A stretch of 64,000 bases of DNA from CAZQXD01 sp964597315 (GTDB taxonomy: Bacteria; Pseudomonadota; Gammaproteobacteria; Competibacterales; Competibacteraceae). Under the pieces are notes generated by a model, which saw nothing but the letters and a program-made list of their open reading frames with translations, made no database searches and had not been told where the DNA came from. A program made the translations under genes and the position numbers. The stretch lies in NCBI GenBank assembly GCA_964597315.1, contig CAZQXD010000006.1, forward strand, positions 1 through 64,000. The letters run 5' to 3'. Each line of letters opens with the position of its first letter. The first letter of the stretch is position 1. Below are positions 59,994-64,000 of the stretch, piece after piece.

Positions 59994-60560
59994 ATGGCTC
60001 AAAATCCCGATAATCTGATCTGGATCGACCTGGAAATGACCGGGCTGGATTCCCAGAACGACCGTATCATCGAAATCGCCACTGTGGTCACTGACAGCGA
60101 ACTGAACGTCTTGGCCGAGGGGCCGGTGCTGGCCATTCATCAAGATGACTCGATACTGGCGGCCATGGACGACTGGAACAAAAACCAACACGGCGGCTCC
60201 GGCCTGATCGAGCGAGTCCGTGCCAGCCAAACGGACGAAGGCCAGGCCGAACACCGAACCCTGGCTTTTCTGGAACGTTACGTACCCAAGAACCACTCAC
60301 CCATGTGCGGCAACAGCATCTGCCAGGACCGCCGGTTTCTGGCCCGCTGTATGCCGGAACTGGAAGCCTGGTTCCATTATCGCAATCTGGACGTGAGTAC
60401 ACTCAAGGAACTTGCCAAGCGCTGGTACCCGGGCGCCATCAAACGCTTCCCTAAGGAGTCGTCCCATCTGGCCCTGGATGATATTTATGATTCCATCAAT
60501 GAACTGCGCTATTACCGGGAGCAATTGTTCGTCAAGCTGACCCCCGACGGCGGCCACTGA
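59994..60560 (+). CDS. orn: Oligoribonuclease
   Basis: Degrades short RNA oligomers, including pGpG from c-di-GMP turnover. 188 residues. DEDDh exonuclease motifs: WIDLEMTGLD, VLAEGPVLAIHQ, and HLALDDIYDSINELRYYRE with FHYRNLDVSTLKEL. Start at 59994 (MAQNPDNLIWIDLEM); the upstream frame is not conserved. Confidence 0.96.
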   Translation: MAQNPDNLIWIDLEMTGLDSQNDRIIEIATVVTDSELNVLAEGPVLAIHQDDSILAAMDDWNKNQHGGSGLIERVRASQTDEGQAEHRTLAFLERYVPKNHSPMCGNSICQDRRFLARCMPELEAWFHYRNLDVSTLKELAKRWYPGAIKRFPKESSHLALDDIYDSINELRYYREQLFVKLTPDGGH

Positions 60561-61096
60561 CCGGAAACCCGACCCCTTAAATCCGCAGAACCCGTTGCCG
60601 TGGCCGTGCCGACGGAGCCGGGCGGTTCGGTGCGGATTGGCGCTGGGAATGTAGCAGGCTTCACAGTGGTGTTTTCCACAAGGTGATAGTTCTAGACCGG
60701 CCAGGTTGAACACGGCCTCTCGGAGATCCCGTGTTCCCTCACCGTCTGGAGGACTATCTCTATGCTTAAATCCTGTTTTCGTCACTCTACCCGTCTGGCA
60801 ACCCCAGTTCCCGATTTTGGTCAAGCTTGATCGGCTGCTACAGATCGCCACGCAAGCGGGTATTGTGTACTAGGCTGATAGGGGCTGTGGACGGCTTGAA
60901 CCCATAGTCCTACTGGAGCCTGATCGGGCGGGGTCGGCGCTGGAGGGGGAAGACAACCGAGGAAGGCCATCTCCGGCGCCTAGGGTCGGTCGCGTTTTGC
61001 CTAGTCAGCGCGACCGGACCCGCCCCTTCCGGCAGGGAACGCCTCCCTCGTAAACTTCAAATATTAACTTAATATCAATATTTTAAGGGGAGCCGA
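60561..61096 (+). other. Long intergenic stretch before sulP
   Basis: No gene of known family. A 22-codon ATG frame (60762-60830, product starting MLKSCFRHSTRLATP) has GGAGG eight bases upstream and could be a leader peptide; this is weak. AT-rich TTAACTTAATATCAATATTT just before 61090 is probably the sulP promoter/leader. Confidence 0.3.
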
Positions 61097-62602
61097 ATGC
61101 TTGCGGCCAGGCTACCGAGAATGTCCTTTTCCCAGGTGCAAACCGAATGGTTCGGAAACGTCCGAAACGATCTTCTGGCTGGGCTGGTGGTGGCGCTCGC
61201 CCTCATCCCGGAAGCCATTGCTTTTTCCATTATCGCCGGGGTCGATCCCCAGGTCGGCCTGTATTCTTCTTTCTGTATCGCGGTAGTGATTGCGATCGTC
61301 GGTGGCCGACCAGGGATGATCTCCGCCGCGACCGGGGCCATGGCCCTATTGATGATCGGTCTGGTCAAGGAGCATGGGCTTCAGTATCTCCTGGCCGCGA
61401 CCCTCTTGACGGGGGTTTTGCAGATTCTGGCCGGCGCCTTCAAGCTCGGTACTTTGCTGCGTTTTGTTTCCCGCTCGGTGATGACGGGCTTTATCAATGC
61501 CTTGGCGATTCTGATCTTTATGGCTCAGCTTCCCGAGTTTGCCGGGGCCGGGGTGCAGATGTATGTGATGGTGGGTTTTGGGCTTGCCATCATCTATCTG
61601 TTTCCGCGACTGACCAAAGCGGTGCCTTCGCCTCTGGTCTGCATTGTCGTGCTGACGGCGATCAGCATGCTCACCGGGCTGGAACTGCGCACAGTGGGGG
61701 ATATGGGCGAACTCCCCGACCATTTTCCCGTTTTCCTGTTCCCGGATATTCCCCTGAACCTTGAAACCCTGCTCATCATCTTTCCCTATTCAATCATGCT
61801 GGCCGTGGTGGGGCTTCTGGAATCTTTGATGACGGCGGTTATTGTGGATGACTTTACCGATACGCCGAGCCAAAAAAATCGCGAATGCGCGGGCCAGGGT
61901 ATCGCCAATATCGTCGCGGGCTGCTTTGGCGGCATGGCGGGCTGCGCGATGATCGGGCAGTCCGTCATCAACATCAAGTCCGGGGGGCGAGGACGCTTAT
62001 CGACTTTTTCCGCAGGTTGCTTTTTGATGTTCATGATATTGACCCTGGGCGATTGGGTGCGGGAAATTCCCATGGCCGCGCTCGTGGCGGTCATGATTAT
62101 GGTGTCCATTGGCACCTTTAGCTGGGCATCCCTGAAAAACCTGCGCACGTTTCCTAAAAGCTCCAATCTAGTGATGCTGACAACGGTGATTGTGGTGGTC
62201 TTCACCCACAATCTGGCTCAGGGTGTGTTCGTGGGCGTATTGATGGCTTCCTTGATTTTCGCCTATAAGATTTCCCAGCTTTTGACCATCAAATCAGAGC
62301 TGATCGATGAGGGCGTCGAGCGAGTTTATCGGGTCTATGGACAGGTATTTTTTGTCTCAGCAGAAACGTTTATATCGTCTTTCGATTTTAAGGAAGTGGT
62401 GGAGCGGGTACGGATTGACCTGACCGCTGCTCACTTCTGGGACAGCTCGGCGGTGGCCGCGCTTGATAAGGTCGTGCTCAAATTCCGCCGCGAAGGGACA
62501 GCGGTGGAACTGCTAGGACTGAACGAGGCGAGCGCCACCATTGTCGATGCCCTGGCCATCCATAATAAGCCCGACGCACTCGATCATAGGCCCGACCACT
62601 GA
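61097..62602 (+). CDS. SulP-family anion transporter with STAS domain
   Basis: 501 residues with about 11-12 membrane helices. Typical blocks: NDLLAGLVVALALIPEAIAF, IISAATGAMALLMIG-like PGMISAATGAMALLMIG, GFINALAILIFMAQLPEF, then a C-terminal STAS domain (VYRVYGQVFFVSAETFISSF, IDLTAAHFWDSSAVAALDKV). SulP proteins of this group include bicarbonate and sulfate transporters; the substrate is not decided by the sequence. The universal stress protein gene follows after 7 bp, a common SulP-Usp pairing. Confidence 0.9.
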   Translation: MLAARLPRMSFSQVQTEWFGNVRNDLLAGLVVALALIPEAIAFSIIAGVDPQVGLYSSFCIAVVIAIVGGRPGMISAATGAMALLMIGLVKEHGLQYLLAATLLTGVLQILAGAFKLGTLLRFVSRSVMTGFINALAILIFMAQLPEFAGAGVQMYVMVGFGLAIIYLFPRLTKAVPSPLVCIVVLTAISMLTGLELRTVGDMGELPDHFPVFLFPDIPLNLETLLIIFPYSIMLAVVGLLESLMTAVIVDDFTDTPSQKNRECAGQGIANIVAGCFGGMAGCAMIGQSVINIKSGGRGRLSTFSAGCFLMFMILTLGDWVREIPMAALVAVMIMVSIGTFSWASLKNLRTFPKSSNLVMLTTVIVVVFTHNLAQGVFVGVLMASLIFAYKISQLLTIKSELIDEGVERVYRVYGQVFFVSAETFISSFDFKEVVERVRIDLTAAHFWDSSAVAALDKVVLKFRREGTAVELLGLNEASATIVDALAIHNKPDALDHRPDH

Positions 62603-62609
62603 GGTAGCC

Positions 62610-63461
62610 GTGAAAAAGATTCTTGCCTGTATTGACGATTCCGTTTATGCACAAACCGTGTGTTCTGGCGCTGCCTGGGTGAGTAACCGTACTGGAGCAA
62701 CCGTTACCTTGCTGCATTTAATTTCGCCCCCATCCAAGCGAGCATCCCTTGATATGAGTGGGGCCATTGGACTCGGCGCAAAAAGCGAGTTATTGGAACA
62801 GTTAGCGGAATTAGATGAATCCCATGGCCGTATAGAACAGCGCAAGGGAAAACTAATGCTGGCACAGGCGGAACAGCAACTACGCGACGCTGGCGTTCAG
62901 CATATTGAAGTATTGCATCGCCGTGGTTCACTGGTGGAATTCATCGGTGAAAACGAAGCACAAATGGATATGATCGTGATGGGTAAACGAGGGGAACACG
63001 CGGATTTCGACACCCTGCATCTGGGGTCGAATCTGGAGCGAGTTGCCCGTGCCGTGAATAAGCCGTTACTGGTGACCGCACGAGTTTTCCAGCCGATCCG
63101 CCGATTTTTAATCGCCTTCGATGGCAGCGCCAGCGCCACAAAGGCATTGGACTATATTACCCGTCATGCCGTGCTGAAAGACACGGAATGCCATGTGCTG
63201 ATGATCGGCCGTGTCAGCGCGGAAATCCGCAACACTCTGACCCAGGTCGCTGGCACGCTGGAACGCGCGGGGATCGGGGTGCATACGGCGCTTAAGGTAG
63301 GGCCTCGGGATGAAGTGATTACCGCATACGTTGAAGCCAAGGACATTGATCTTATTGTCATGGGCGCTTATGGCCATTCTCGTATTCGCCAACTGATCAT
63401 CGGCAGTACAACCACCTCGGTGATCCGTTCGTGCCATATTCCGCTCTTGCTGTTCCGTTGA
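62610..63461 (+). CDS. Universal stress protein, tandem UspA domains
   Basis: 283 residues from GTG 62610 (VKKILACIDDSVYAQTVCSG). Two UspA folds, residues 1-145 and 150-283. The second has the ATP-binding G-2x-G-9x-G(S/T) pattern in MGAYGHSRIRQLIIGSTTTS; the first has MGKRGEHADFDTLHLGSNLE. Probably regulates or is cotranscribed with the SulP transporter. A longer in-frame start overlapping sulP is rejected. Confidence 0.92.
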   Translation: MKKILACIDDSVYAQTVCSGAAWVSNRTGATVTLLHLISPPSKRASLDMSGAIGLGAKSELLEQLAELDESHGRIEQRKGKLMLAQAEQQLRDAGVQHIEVLHRRGSLVEFIGENEAQMDMIVMGKRGEHADFDTLHLGSNLERVARAVNKPLLVTARVFQPIRRFLIAFDGSASATKALDYITRHAVLKDTECHVLMIGRVSAEIRNTLTQVAGTLERAGIGVHTALKVGPRDEVITAYVEAKDIDLIVMGAYGHSRIRQLIIGSTTTSVIRSCHIPLLLFR

Positions 63462-63818
63462 GTCCGGGGATCATGGGGAGGGCGAGCGGCTTGGTTTCTC
63501 TCAACCAGGATCGGCTATGGGCATGGACTCGACCCCGGTTTTTCAGGGTTCTTGAGCGCCGCGCCTAACTTGAACTGGGCCAGGGTCGGCGAAGGCGCAC
63601 CGCGCGTCCCCAGTTCCTGGAAACGCAGTCCTTCCCCCCGGCCCTCATTGCGACTAGACTCGAAGCCCTGTTCCCAGCCAGCGTCGTAAACCAACGCTCT
63701 CGTGCAAATCTCCCTTGGCCAAGCCGGTGTTTTTTGTGCACTGCGAGCTTGGGTTAAACCGGTCATTTGGTTTTATAATGGGAGCAGGTATAACAAACAC
63801 GGTTCAAAGGATTGGCAA
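63462..63818. other. Intergenic stretch before the LysR gene
   Basis: No gene is supported. A minus-strand frame (63515-63766) has no family similarity and no ribosome site; its repetitive-looking composition may be remnant coding DNA. The AT-rich TATAATGGG near 63773-63781 is a -10-like element for the LysR gene. Confidence 0.35.
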
Positions 63819-64000
63819 ATGCGCCTGACATTGGATGCTTTAGAGGTACTGGATGCTATCGACCGCAAGGGCAGTTTTGCCGCAGCCGCAGGAGAACTGC
63901 GCAGGGTACCCTCCGCCATTACCTATACTATCCAAAAACTAGAACAAGATCTCGGGGTGCTGGTCTTCGACCGCAGCGGCCACCGCGCCCGCCTCACCCC
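63819..64000 (+). CDS. LysR-family transcriptional regulator, truncated by window end
   Basis: The N-terminal winged helix of a LysR regulator: LTLDALEVLDAIDRKGSFAA, then AAGELRRVPSAITYTIQKLE and LGVLVFDRSGHRARLTP, the classic LysR helix-turn-helix. The effector domain lies beyond the window, so the regulated pathway cannot be inferred. Confidence 0.93.
   Translation, partial: MRLTLDALEVLDAIDRKGSFAAAAGELRRVPSAITYTIQKLEQDLGVLVFDRSGHRARLT

Overview
The window looks like chromosomal DNA of a GC-rich, aerobic or microaerobic gammaproteobacterium. The evidence is its cbb3 and aa3 oxidase clusters, BioC/BioH biotin pathway, CoaX-BirA pair, oligoribonuclease, RsgA and PEP-CTERM proteins. The genus cannot be fixed from sequence alone. 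A run of ten N inside clpB shows it is a draft scaffold.

Layout. 1-2.1 kb: an 8-bp tandem repeat, glycerol kinase, and a decayed fragment of a lysozyme-like gene. 2.1-19.05 kb: an integrated element of about 16.9 kb in the 3' end of a tRNA-Thr(UGU) gene, bounded by 73-bp direct repeats, with a tyrosine recombinase next to the intact tRNA. It carries parts of the PFGI-1/SPI-7-type integrative conjugative element backbone (DUF2857, TIGR03761, RadC, TIGR03748, TIGR03756, TIGR03755, TraG-N and a degenerate MobH/TraI_2 protein). I see no coupling protein, VirB4-type ATPase or intact relaxase. Several of its genes are broken or chimeric: a poly-G frameshift, a detached signal peptide, and two adjacent in-frame fusions (lysozyme/sigma54-activator and HDOD/ParM). 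Three copies of a pseudoknot-forming leader with compensatory base changes, and an AT-rich repeat region, lie between its genes.

19.1-41.2 kb: coaX-birA, then a respiratory block on the minus strand (cbb3 oxidase ccoNOQP with its maturation genes ccoGHIS; haem A synthesis ctaB-ctaA; SCO-like and SURF1-like factors; aa3 oxidase ctaCDGE), DUF2244, NnrU and bioH-bioC-bioD. The small DUF2909-type gene lies on the plus strand inside this block.

41.3-46.7 kb: eight tightly packed plus-strand genes that look like a signalling module: a TPR protein, a receiver-like scaffold, a Ras/MglA-type GTPase, an unknown protein, a protoglobin, a roadblock protein, an Aer-type PAS protein and a leaderless PhnD-like binding protein. 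This is my best candidate for an undescribed system; it suggests O2 or redox input acting on a small GTPase.

46.8-64 kb: an MFS transporter, clpB (with the gap), a phosphodiesterase/TPR/sulfotransferase fusion, two identical PEP-CTERM genes in tandem, an ABC export pair, rsgA, a cytochrome c, orn, a SulP transporter with a universal stress protein, and the start of a LysR regulator cut by the window edge.
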